From Dimorphilus gyrociliatus (Eukaryota; Annelida; Polychaeta; Dinophilidae), in the NCBI GenBank assembly GCA_904063045.1, contig CAJFCJ010000019.1:1168570-1232569 (forward strand): DNA of 64,000 nucleotides. The letters are read 5' to 3'. The notes beneath the pieces were generated by a model. That model did not search any database and was not told the DNA's origin. It saw only the letters and a program-made list of their open reading frames with translations. Position numbers and translations under genes: made by a program. Position 1 is the first letter of the stretch; each line of letters opens with the position of its first letter. Shown in pieces: positions 45,411-56,446 of the stretch.

Positions 45411-46126
45411 AGTCTTGCTGTAATAGTTTGGCCGTATGACTTGGTTCAAATAAAAAGTTATGAGAATTGAATTATTTGAAAAATCTTTTAATTTAGATAC
45501 AATTAGTAATCACAAGTAGAGAGCCTACAGTCCCACATTTACTCATTTACATTGCCTTTTTACTTAAGCATGGAAATATTTTAAAAGTCAGGGCAGCAGG
45601 AAACACTAGGCCGATTACAAATAGTAATGAAAAGCCTCAGAATTACTTTGCAAACTCGTGTAATATCTAAATAGAATCAGCCAATACTATTATAAATTTT
45701 TTAAAAATCGATGTAAAAGAGCAAATGACTAATTTGCACTTTGTGAGAATGCATGCATCTGTCAGAGACTAATTTATTGTACTTATTTTTTTCGTCTTAT
45801 AGAAAATTTAATTATTTATACACGTAGTTTGCTTAAAAACTAGTCTTTTTCTTCAAACTTAGATTTAATAATAGAAGAGGAATGCAAATCTTTATACAAA
45901 AAACTAGCGTATACGTCACAAGCTAGGCCTATTACTAGCCTATTTTCCATTATTAATGTAAATAGAAGATTGTTTATTAAAAATATGAATTGCTTCATGT
46001 AGAAAAAGATAATTTTCAATGTAATTATAACAATTCGAATGTAATTAATATTAGAAATTAACAAAAAATAGAATGATATAAATACTATATTCAGTTTATA
46101 ATAAATAAAAAAAGTAGCAGGCTCAA
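45411..46126. other. Convergent 3' region between RPL10A and FBXL4
   Basis: Contains the RPL10A AATAAA at 45449-45454. The rest is AT-rich with no recognised exon. Confidence 0.5.
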
Positions 46127-48847
46127 TTAAAGATCATCGCTTTGAAAGCTTTTCTTGATATTAACGTGAGGGTATTGTTTTACCAAGTCCAAATAGATTT
46201 TCCCATTTATCTCTTCGCAAAACGATATATCTAATAACTGCAGATTTTCGCATTTATCTAAAATTCTATAAGAGAAATAAATCGTTTAAGTATATGCAGA
46301 ATAATTGTTGAATAAATAACTAACAGTTTTATTCCTCCTAGTGTAACCTCTGTTGTTCCTAGAATATCAAACTGCTCCAATTGAGGGCAATATTTGGCGA
46401 TAGTTTGTAAATCCAGATCGCTAACAGTTCTATTTGAAATAAAACTCAGATAGAAGATGGGAAAGATTTTTAACTCGATTTCAATAGGATTATTTACCTT
46501 GTTGCCGTTAAAAAGAGCTTTTTCATTTTACGACAATTTTCGGCTAGTTTCCTTAGACATCCACAATTAGATTCTACTTTACTATTGGTATAAGAGGGAA
46601 AAAAACAAAATCCTCTTATAAGCAAACAGATATGAAATTGAAGATTTGCTGGATAAGATAAAAAAAACTAACCACCATCCAATATCTAATTCTTCCAATT
46701 GCTTACATTCCGCCAAAGAGTTAATACTAAGACTTGTTATATCTTTCGCTCTCCATATATCAAGACCCTTTAAGTTTCTAATTATTACAAAAATTCAAAA
46801 CATCTTTTAATTAATTGATGTCGTTTAATAAATAAAAGAAACTTACCGACAGTTATTACTTAACTTGACAACAATATCACCACAATTTCTCAGCGTTGAG
46901 CAGGAACCGATATTTAAATGTTCTAAACTTGAACATTTCCTTTAATTAAAAGTAAAACAAATCAGCAAATTAATTAATTTTGAATAATAAAAAAATAGAG
47001 AGAGAGAGAGAGAGAGGGAAATAGAATACACCTACATTATAAATTGGTATAAAGAGAAATAATCAATATTAGTTCTGTACAAATTCAATTTTTTTAACTT
47101 GTTTAAACGAACCAATGGAGAGAATTCATTTGTATTTATACAACTTGCAATATTTAATTCCTCTAATTTAGGACAGTTGCTACATATAGCATCGAAGCAA
47201 TTATCATTTAAAAATTCACAACCACTTAATCTCAAGACTATTAAGTTCTTTTCCAAATTGAGAAGAAATCTGTTTTTAAAAAGAAAAAAATATCGTAATT
47301 TGGGTATTTGTACATTTTAAATCAACAAGAAAAAAACAGGCCATTATAATAAAATATTGATAATTAAAAATAGATTTCTGTATAAAAAATGATAAATTGA
47401 ATAAAGAGTGTATAGATATTCTTTTTACTTATTGAAAGCGTTGAAGCTAATAAAATTATGGCCGCCACACCAAGACAAATTTATTCGTTCTAATTTCCGA
47501 CACCTGCTTGTTAGGGATTCAAGTGAAGAATCTTTAATCTTTAATAAGCATAATAATTGTGAAATATAAGATGGAATGATAAAAATTATAATTAATACAT
47601 TAGGCCAATAGGGTTGTAAATCCAGTTCTTTATATAATAAACGGTCATAGCAGTGCTGGTGTAGAAGTCTGTAATTTTCCACTTAGTATCTCATAATAAG
47701 AGGGAAAAAAATTGAAATACCGGCATGTAGATGCTAAATTACAAAGTGATGCAGTATCTAAGTAGAGAAGAATAAGTTGTATTACTTCTTCCTGTTGACA
47801 TTTCAAATAGTAATGATTGTTTCTTAAAGTATTTAGACATACCGGTAATGATTCGAAAAAATTTTCTTTTTGCGTCTCCGAGTTACCAAACAAATTGATG
47901 TTCTCATATTTTTTTGACAACGCAGAAACGTCATCATCCTCTCTATCAACAGAGGATCCTTCATCTTCTTCAAAAGATAAGGGAATACCAAGCATTTGCA
48001 CGCAATCAATTTCATTGTAATAATGAAGCTCTGAATGGTTCATTTCGATTCGAATTAAGCTTTAAAATATTCGTAAATATCAGTAAATAAAATCTACTCA
48101 ATAAATTAATTCTAATACAAACTCAGTATAGAATTGAACTTGTTTGCAGTTTGCTTTCAGAATATGACATTTGTTATCATTGTATGACCTTATCGGACCC
48201 GACCACAATAGTAACCAAGAGTGAACTTCATTAGATTTTAAATTCTTTAATTTTGCGCCCCATATTTTGATAACCGAGCCAGGGTGATAAGTTTCGAAAA
48301 TTTTAATTTGTATAGGAATCACTATCCGTTCGAATTTCAATTCTGAGCAAATGTTAGTAGACGGTTTCATTTAATTTATGTAACATTTTAAGAGACATAT
48401 AAGGATAACAGTATACTTTATATATACATATAAATTTATATAAATATATATATAGCTATATGTGTGTGTATGATATTAATATTTATCAATTTGACAAACC
48501 GATGAAATCTTCTCCGTAAAAATTATGGCCTTTATTAATAAACGGTTTTGATGCGGATGGACACTTATTCCACCATGGCCCATATGTTCGCTAATGAAAA
48601 TACAATTTAAGTCATTAAAATATGACAGGGCTGTTTATATTTGTCTAAGAATAAACACTAAAATATCGCTCTATATTTCGAAACGTACCATAACACTTGT
48701 CTGGGTAAAATCCCCATATTTTGGATAAATACTAGTATCACCGCATATATTTGCTACTGTATATGATAAACTATCGTTCCTGCCATATTGAGATGTGAAA
48801 TACGTCACTTTACTAGCATTTTGTTCGCAATAGCAGCTATTTTCCAT
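46127..48847 (-). CDS. FBXL4: F-box/LRR protein 4
   Basis: About ten minus-strand exons. Exon 1 (48689-48847) reads SQYGRNDSLSYTVANICG, SIYPKYGDFTQTSV; the next give RTYGPWWNKCPSAS and KIFETYHPGSVIKIW, all landmarks of the N-terminal beta-domain found only in FBXL4. The F-box follows (EEVIQLILLYLDTASLCNLASTCR), then LDLQPYW and cysteine-rich leucine repeats (RINLSWCGG, LRLSGCEFLND, LNLYRTNIDYF, DILGTTEVTLGG, LDISFCEEI) ending VNIKKSFQ as in human. FBXL4 is a mitochondrial outer-membrane SCF substrate receptor that turns over the mitophagy receptors BNIP3 and NIX. The human protein has about 40 more N-terminal residues with the mitochondrial signal; that part is not seen here. It is head-to-head with AP4M1. 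Confidence 0.95.
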
Positions 48848-48850
48848 GGC

Positions 48851-48870
48851 ATCACGTGACTGTCACGTGA
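48851..48870. promoter_or_regulatory. Twin CACGTG E-boxes between FBXL4 and AP4M1
   Basis: ATCACGTGAC (48851-48860) and TGTCACGTGA (48861-48870) give two CACGTG cores eleven bases apart, roughly one DNA turn. They match USF/MITF-TFE (CLEAR-like) sites. They lie in the 215-bp interval between the FBXL4 and AP4M1 start codons, four bases from the FBXL4 ATG. Confidence 0.6.
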
Positions 48871-49062
48871 TACGAAAATAATGAATATTTCGTTTACAAA
48901 TTCTATACTTTGAATAAACTCAAAAGTCATTAACTATTATCTCTTCACAAATTGTAACTAAAGAGGTCTTCTGTGGGTAAACATTTTGGAGGTTCTATGT
49001 ATCTTTGTCTCATAAAAAGAAAGCCCATAGATATCGAGCTTTGAAAAAGATACTATATCATT

Positions 49063-51396
49063 ATGGGCGATAATATAAATGAGGATGAATGGGAGAAAAG
49101 CGAATGTATTGTATCCGAATTTTTCATAACAGATAGTCATGGTAGTCCTTTAATATTCAAGGTATCGAAGCCTATTAATAAATGTTATGCATTTATATAT
49201 TGGAGATTTTCACGTGTAACAGAGATATCGTCCAGATATAGAAGAAGATTCCATTAGTATTTTTTCATCTGTTTTACAAGAAAAGAAATGGCAAGATCTA
49301 TTTGCCCCCCAGCTTGCTAAATAATGTTTACAAAAAGTCTTATCCTGCTGGTAGATGTATAATATAGGGAATTTTAGTATTTTCAAATATGATATAGTTT
49401 TATAATAAGGAAAACATAGCATTTTATAAACTTAAGAAACTTTCGGTGAAAATCAAAGTAAATTAGTATGGTTAAACTCTCGTTTAAATGTTTTATTCGA
49501 AAAAGAAAACAAAAAAAAATCCTATTTTATTAATTGAAAGTTATTAGCTTTCCCAGAGAATCAATATTTTGAAAGTCAGGATTTGATATAACGTTTAAGC
49601 TTATGACATTGATTGGTTAATGTCAACATAATAAATTAGCCAATTGTTTAATCAACTGTGGGGTTAATAGTGAAGCAGAGAAGGAACTTCTAGGTTCGGA
49701 TTGCATGGTAAACATTTTGTAAACCTTAATGAAATCCGTGTTATATAATACTACTTTATATCGATTAGGTAAAAAATGGTGTGCATTTGACAAGTTTGGA
49801 AAAGGAAGGAGTATTTTTCGTCTTGGTGTCCAAAAATAATGGCTACGCCTTTATATCTCATTTGCTTCTACAGTTCGTTATCCAATTGATTTTAACTCTT
49901 TGCATAAAAATTATTGAGAAAAATATTATTTATTCAAATAGTATAGCTCATCTGGTAAAAGAATTTTGTGGAAGTGTTTGTGAGGAAGCAGTCAAAGCCA
50001 ATTGGATGTTAATATACGAAATACTAGAAGAAATCATAGTAAGCTCTAAATCGATATGTATATGGAAAAGTAATACTCTTATTTCATAATTCAGGATAGT
50101 GGCTACGTGCAAATAACGAGCGTTGCGAGGTTAAAACCTCTTATTCAAGCTCAACCCATTCTCATTCATCCAAAAACGACTCAGTACGGCTTCGTAAGTA
50201 AAGAAAATATTTACTCTCTATAAAGATAACCAAGCGATCGACCTAATTTTTAGTTCGGTTTGGAAAAAACTACCGATTATAATGCCGAATCAAAACCCGT
50301 GATACAACCAGCCTGGGAGCAGGTACCTAAAAATCCATCACATCAAACATATATCGGATTCAATATTAGATAAAGAGAAAATTAATTACAAAATACAATA
50401 GCTTCAGAGGAAGAATGACGTATACGTGGACGTAATAGAAAAAATGAATTTGGAGATGGAAAGAAATGGCACAGTAAAATCTTCTAACATCCGAGGGTTG
50501 ATCAAAATGAAAGCGTTCATAGAAAAGCAAACAGATATTAAACTGACGTTTCAAACGCCCATAGACGTAGAACAGGAAGGCGATTTACGTCAACTATTTA
50601 GTAAGTTCATGTAATTAAATTGACCACGGACTAAATGCAATTTCTAACCTAGATACAAATCGAATAAGGCTGAGCGAAATTAAAATAAACGATTGTGTAA
50701 GGGAGAACGATTTAGAGAATAAGAGAACGTGTATAGTCAGACCTAAAGAGGGAGAAGTATATAATAAGAATCGCATATTATAAGCTTCGTAAGATTCAGA
50801 GCAAATTTTTCTTATTCCTAGTTTACAATATTGGAGTATAAGCAAGAACGCGAATTCGGGCACATCGTACCAATTCGAGCGTCTCTTACGTGTCGCGAAA
50901 ACGATTCGTCGGCGTACGTTCTCGACGCGACCTTGAGCCTTCGTTTAATTGCCGTCATTAACACGGCACTCGAAGCTATTAACGTGACCGTACGAATAGC
51001 CGTTCCGGCTTTGGTCGAAAATGCTTCTATCTATTCGCCTAAAAATTTACCGAATGGATCTTTTGACTTTGACCGACGGACTAGCATCGTCAAGTGGAAG
51101 GTAAAGAGGATAAAGGCTGGCGAAGAATGTCTATTACCCTTCAAAGTAGGCTTACTTCTTCCCCTTATCGTTTAGTTTATTTTTTAAACGCTTCTTACCC
51201 TCATTGTTTATTTATTCAGCTGCACTATTCGGATGAGCGACCAATAAAAGAGGATATGGGACCCATTTACGTCAACTTTGAATTGTCGGGATTTACCTGC
51301 TCTGGAATTCGAGTAACGAGCATGCAACTTGGATCGGAATCGATTCGCTCTTGGATTCGGCACGTCACTCTCGCAGACGATTACCGAATAATTTAA
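49063..51396 (+). CDS. AP4M1: AP-4 complex subunit mu
   Basis: Several exons: 49063-49161 encodes the longin-like start ([16 protein letters not shown], human ISQFFILSSKGDPLIYK). Later ones give [62 protein letters not shown], then the mu-homology domain ([48 protein letters not shown]). The end, [13 protein letters not shown] with [14 protein letters not shown], is the standard mu C-terminus and closest to AP4M1. AP-4 sorts cargo, including ATG9, at the trans-Golgi. Joins between 49161 and 49990 are tentative: a 49.3-kb exon and one ending near 49708 fit the human order but with weak donors, and one 42- or 48-nt in-frame intron may exist near 49820-49920. Confidence 0.85.
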
Positions 51397-51505
51397 ACGA
51401 ACTTTTATTCATGTACACTTTATAATTATAACGGACATATATGTATATTCATGTATGTATATAATTATATTTATACTTAAATATGTATACATATACCATA
51501 TACAT

Positions 51506-51552
<47 letters not shown>

Positions 51553-51615
51553 CTCATATATATATATATATATATCCATATATATACATATATACATATA
51601 TACATATATACATAT

Positions 51616-51669
<54 letters not shown>

Positions 51670-51818
51670 TGTATATATTTCATGTATATATGAGTAAAAG
51701 TTCAGCAGCAAACGCGGGTATCTGCATGTAATCAGCACGTGGTAGCGGCCATTTCGCGCAATTTTCTTACTTCACTAGCGAAACGGCGTTTTGCACTCTG
51801 TGAAGGAATTTTACAGAG
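51397..51818. repeat. Long TA-rich microsatellite cluster
   Basis: Uninterrupted TA runs at about 51510-51541, 51557-51574 and 51625-51666, separated by TACATA-type units and a short CACACA tract. It lies between the AP4M1 stop and the 3' end of the RGS gene. It opens all reading frames locally, which explains the long meaningless Tyr/Ile frames on both strands. Confidence 0.9.
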
Positions 51819-54737
51819 TCAAGTTGAACCACCCATACTCAAACTCGGCAGTTTTGGTATGATAGATCGTACAGCGGGCTGCAAGCAAAAAGCACAAAAC
51901 GGAAAAAAAAGTAGAAAAAAGAGTGTTGTGTGCATATAAATATAAAAAGTATAAATATACATTGAAGCTTCGTGCGCGTGCCGTAGATAAAAGTAAAAAC
52001 GAGGGGATTATAGTAAAAAGCTCCGCTCTTTTACACAAGCGCGGATTTTTACCGCAATATAAAAATATTAAAAGTAAAATAAATGGAAAGATAAAATTAT
52101 AAAATTTTTAAGGATAATCATATGAAATCGAAAAGGAAGAGAAAGAAATTTTGTAAATAAAAAGAGAGATGACAATTAGAATAAAAAAATTTTTTTTTAA
52201 AAGTCATTTACAGCAAATTTAGTAATATTTAGATATTTTGGTAAGAGTAGACCTTAATTATATAGTAATATTACACGATTATATGAGATGAAAACGATTC
52301 CTACCTTCTTTTTCGTTCCGCCTACGAATTCCTTATACATATCGGAACGTAAATATCGGCTATAACTGTCACTCTTCATTAGCTTAAATATGTGCTCCTG
52401 TCGAACAAAGATAATTAGGGATTGACCAGGTCAATACGGTTAGAAAGCGATAGGGGGAGAATGATAAAAGAGGATCAGCATACCTCCGCCTCTTCAAAGC
52501 AATAACGATCTTGGGGCGACTGCTGGAGACGTTTCTTCACACCCTCAGAAACGCGGCTGTCGACGTTAATCGGATCGTGGGCGCCTGGAGCTAGAAATTC
52601 CTGATAGATTTGGGCGACGCGAGATTCGACGTTCTTGAGCGCCACGTATTTAAGCTGCTGGCAGGCCTCCCAGAATCTCAGGTTTTCCGTGCTGAATTCG
52701 TTGGCTAGGAAGCGCGTAAAATGTTCCCGCCCTGCGGCGTCCTTGAGCAGTTCATGAATGGAGAAAGCCCACCTGCGTACACGTCGAGCAGATATGTTGG
52801 TTAAGGAAGATTCTTGTTCCCAGAACTCGCAGTTATCCGAAATCCAAGGATTAGAGCATTCCGGTGGGGTTATGAACGAATCGTATTCAACATATTGACC
52901 AAAATAAGAAATATATGATTCGGCAACCTTGGATATCTTAACTCGACGCCTTTCCAACATCATTCTTAGTCGGCTAACTTCGGCTTGCGCTTGTTCGACA
53001 GGATTTGTTAAATCCGATTCAGAAACAGTTGGACTTAAACGGCCTCCTGGTACATTGTAATTGACCTTCATAGGCGTACGACGCCTTGACCGGCAGGTCT
53101 TTTTAATATCAGCCTCGGTTGTATTTACACAACCTGGTGGCGGCCTATGGACGTCCCAAAAAGCCCGTTCCTGGCTATCGAGAACCTTCCTTTCCAACTT
53201 GTCTCGTTTCCTATCCACCTTTGCTTGAGCTTCGGCTTGCATAAAGATGAATTCCCATTTACGCGAGAACATCTTTTGTAATCTCGCCAGGTTTTCCGCC
53301 TCGTAGTCAGCCAGTTCGAGGCGTTGTTTATTCTGCATTGTTCTTTTGCATAAATAGACGGCATAGTCGGTATTTTCCGGCTCTCCGCTTTTAGACGGCC
53401 AAAAGCATGGCGTCTGGAATCTACCGGAAACGGAAAGCATTCGTATATATTTACAGAAGGAAAATATACATTAGACATATTTTTTTCAGTTAGTATAAAA
53501 ATTACCTGTAATAAGCGTTATCGTTCTTCACCGTTAATATGTGATCGTCGATTGGGAAGAGATAACCGTGAGCGGCCATTAAGTGCGCAACGTGTAGAGC
53601 TTCGACTGTAATTAGGCGAGGGGTACGAAATCATACAAGTTTTACAGATTACGAAATTACTATTATTTTCTTACTCGTATCGTCCACTTTTAACTGCCTC
53701 GTCATCCAATTTATCAGATCACATCCAGTGAAGACGCTGGGAATTTTTGACATGAAACTTTTAACTGTCCTTACTGGAATGCCATTATTCTCGTCCTGCA
53801 TCTTCTCAACGATCTCTTCGATCTGTTGATGATGAATAGATATTAGTTGATACAATGTTACAAACAAGCAAATCGAAAATGATTCTCTCTTTCTTTCCCT
53901 CTCTCTCTCCCTCTCTCTGTGATTGTATATATATATATATATATATATACAATCATCTCAAATGCCTTTCCACACATCTGCCAGCATAAACTCTACATTA
54001 AATATTTTACCTTAGCATGGAATATAGATGGAAATTTGTAATGTGTTTGGTACTATCTACTCTGAGACTGCACATATTATTTATATACAAGCAATATAGC
54101 GAATGCTATAAAGCATATATACAGTAGACATATAGGAATATAGGAGTGTGATGAAATCAACGGTAGCCGTCTTCCTATTGTTTTCTTAAACCGGAAACAC
54201 ACCCGCACACACCACGAATATATTCAGTATGTAAACAAGAGACTGTAAACTTAGAAGCGGAAAGGCTACTACGGAGCGTCTCCATTGCTGTCCGAAAGGG
54301 GGGATAAATGAAAAAAAAACGCTCGCCAAAGTAACGAAGCTAATTATTTAGGCCACGTCGAGTCGAATCAGGCGATTAGAATAAAATATGAAAGAGGCAA
54401 GTGTGAATAATAAACGAGTTTTATTGAACAGGCGCAGGCACGTGGATCAGTGAAAATTCTCGGAAGAACAAGCATGAATCGTACAGCCGCCCCAGTCAAT
54501 GCGACCGTCTATCGATCAGTAATTTATAAGCAAGCCAATTTTTTTAATTATCTTTAAATCAAATTATATATTTCATACCTTATGATAAGCCTGACGGTTC
54601 GGGTTATCATCGTACTTTTGAGGCAGTTGATTAGTCGAGCATGTCGCCGTCTTCTTCTCGTTATCCTGTTTATTCGAGCCGTTCGCCGGCTTCGAACGGC
54701 TACACTGTTCATTTCGCTTACTGTAGCGGTGAGCCAT
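51819..54737 (-). CDS. RGS7: R7-family regulator of G-protein signalling (RGS7-like)
   Basis: Exons, minus strand: about 54583-54737 (ATG at 54737), about 53676-53860, about 53505-53612, about 52484-53429, about 52290-52398 and 51819-51878. Joins checked in phase include AYYR|FQTP, EEAE|EHIF and KKK|PAVRS. The DEP domain ([26 protein letters not shown]) is followed by the DHEX region ([34 protein letters not shown]), a GGL domain ([27 protein letters not shown]) that binds Gbeta5, and the RGS domain ([23 protein letters not shown] to [11 protein letters not shown]). R7 RGS proteins speed GTP hydrolysis on Gi/o in neurons. It ends GGST. Intron 1 is 700 nt with microsatellites. Confidence 0.94.
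53920..53955. repeat. Perfect 36-nt palindrome in RGS intron 1
   Basis: TGATTGTA, then a TA run, then TACAATCA; the non-repetitive arms TGATTG and CAATCA flank the microsatellite symmetrically so the whole 36 bases read the same on both strands. It can extrude as a cruciform. Confidence 0.85.
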
Positions 54738-55114
54738 TTAGCCTACACATTACGTCATTATCCTATTGTCGCGACGTCCAGCGTCGGCTACCAAGCAACA
54801 TTTTAACCGAATGCTAACCGTCTTCACCGCCATGTTGAATTCGAATATATAACAGCTGAGATGAAGCAAACCGATTTTAACGCCATCTTTCTCATCTCTT
54901 CGTCCCTTTCCCCCCTTTTCCTCCCCCCTCTTTTTCACTCTCAGTGAAAATGTTGAAATACGCTAGATGACACTACCATCGGGACTTTTTCAAATTGTTC
55001 GATCTGAATCATCCCCGGCAAATTTCCCCCCACCTCCGCCAATAGGCCTATTAAACCTGTTGAGAAGGGGCAAATTTTTTTAGTAAACGGCACTTGTTGT
55101 TGAACGACTAAAAC

Positions 55115-56328
55115 ATGACGAATTCTCTATCAAACTCGACTGTAAGTATATCTTTCTGCCTTTTCTCACGAATAAGACTGTTAGAATAGGAGAATATAGG
55201 GTAGGAGGAAAAACAATTTCGCGTGTCCTATTCAACTTATTTACCAAACTCTTGCGAAACATCCGGCTCTATATTTTTTGTCTAAAAAATTTCACCGTAT
55301 TCGTATTTGTTTGAATATTTAAGATTATTCTTGGACTTGTCTGCTGTACGCTTCTCTACGTTCCAACTTTATCGAAATGGTGCGAGGATGGAGAAGCTGA
55401 TATGATGATTATTGTCGATGCCTCTATAAATGGTACAAGTTTCCAAAAGCAGATTGATCTTTTTAAATCAGTTGTTCAGCATTTACCGTTAATTTCATCA
55501 TCTTATAAGGAATGGGGACGAATTCGGATTGGTCTAGTCAGCTACTCGTGCTTTTCCAACGCTATTTTACGTTCTAGACAGGGAACGGACAGTAAGACAT
55601 TAATATTGGCTTTGGATAGGATAAAGGGTGAAACCTCAATTGACAACGATTGCGCGGTAAACGTACAGCATAGCATCGTTAACACAGCCCTCAATGGAAT
55701 GGACTCGTCTAAATTACGTATGCTAGTTTTAACAGTATTAGGGCCAGTGTTGTCGTCGGAGAAGAATAATTGGATATTAGGCGCAAATTTATTTTCAGCC
55801 AGATCAGAAGGAGTAAGAATATTTGTTTTAAGTAACGAGACGACAAAGAATTCTCTTAAAAGTTATTCCTCTAAACCTCATCGCCATTACATGTCAACGA
55901 TTGATAATTTTTCAAGTTTAAAAACGATTTATCACCTATTAACGGTAGAAGTCATATTTACATCGGACTTGATAGATAAACATCACTTACATAACATTGA
56001 AAAGATCAGTCAAAGATTATGTAAGACTCAATGCAGAGCAAAATATATAAAAGATCATCTAAATTCATATTTGAAATCAGAGATTCGACCTTCTTCCGGA
56101 CAAACTATCATCTTTTACATTACAGATCGTATTAGTCATAGCTTGAAAGAAATTGGTAAAATTGTAAAAAAGAGATCAAAAGTAACGCTCGTATGCGTTA
56201 CGTTAAAAGCTCGCATAAAAAGAAAATTAAGACATATTTGTGGCGTTAATCATTTATATTTACCGAATTTACGAGTTGGACATTTTCATAAACACTTAGA
56301 AAGAGAAAAATGCTTGACGCATTATTAA
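55115..56328 (+). CDS. Secreted or membrane-anchored vWA-like protein with degenerate MIDAS
   Basis: Two exons in phase: 55115-55141 (27 nt, MTNSLSNST) and 55324-56328, giving 343 residues. Residues about 9-25 are hydrophobic (IILGLVCCTLLYV), a signal peptide or anchor. A von Willebrand A-like fold follows: first strand MMIIVDASING, then GRIRIGLVSYS and LRMLVLTVLGPV. The metal site is altered: DASIN replaces DxSxS, and the usual TDG after strand four is absent (TVLGPV). A second Rossmann-like half may start at TIIFYITDRIS. The last about 70 residues are very basic. No specific family is recognised. The gene is head-to-head with RGS (377 bp) and tail-to-tail with CatSper1 (118 bp). Confidence 0.65.
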
Positions 56329-56406
56329 TATTAAGTAAGAAATAATAAGAAAAAACCGACATTTTTTTGTTATTAATTCTCTTTTGTATATATTGTATAT
56401 AAAGAA

Positions 56407-56412
56407 AATAAA
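56407..56412 (+). terminator. Polyadenylation signal AATAAA (vWA-like gene)
   Basis: AATAAA 78 bases after the vWA stop and only 35 bases before the end of the convergent CatSper1 coding region, so the two transcripts probably overlap at their 3' ends. Confidence 0.55.
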
Positions 56413-56446
56413 TAACTGTTTATATATATTAATATGTTACTTTCAT

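Noticed and set aside
51455-51738. Long Tyr/Ile-rich open frames on both strands
   Set aside because: They are translations of TA microsatellites, have no complexity, and occur in several frames at once.
51739-51939. 66-codon plus-strand frame after the TA cluster
   Set aside because: It overlaps the last RGS exon antisense, and no domain or splicing supports it.
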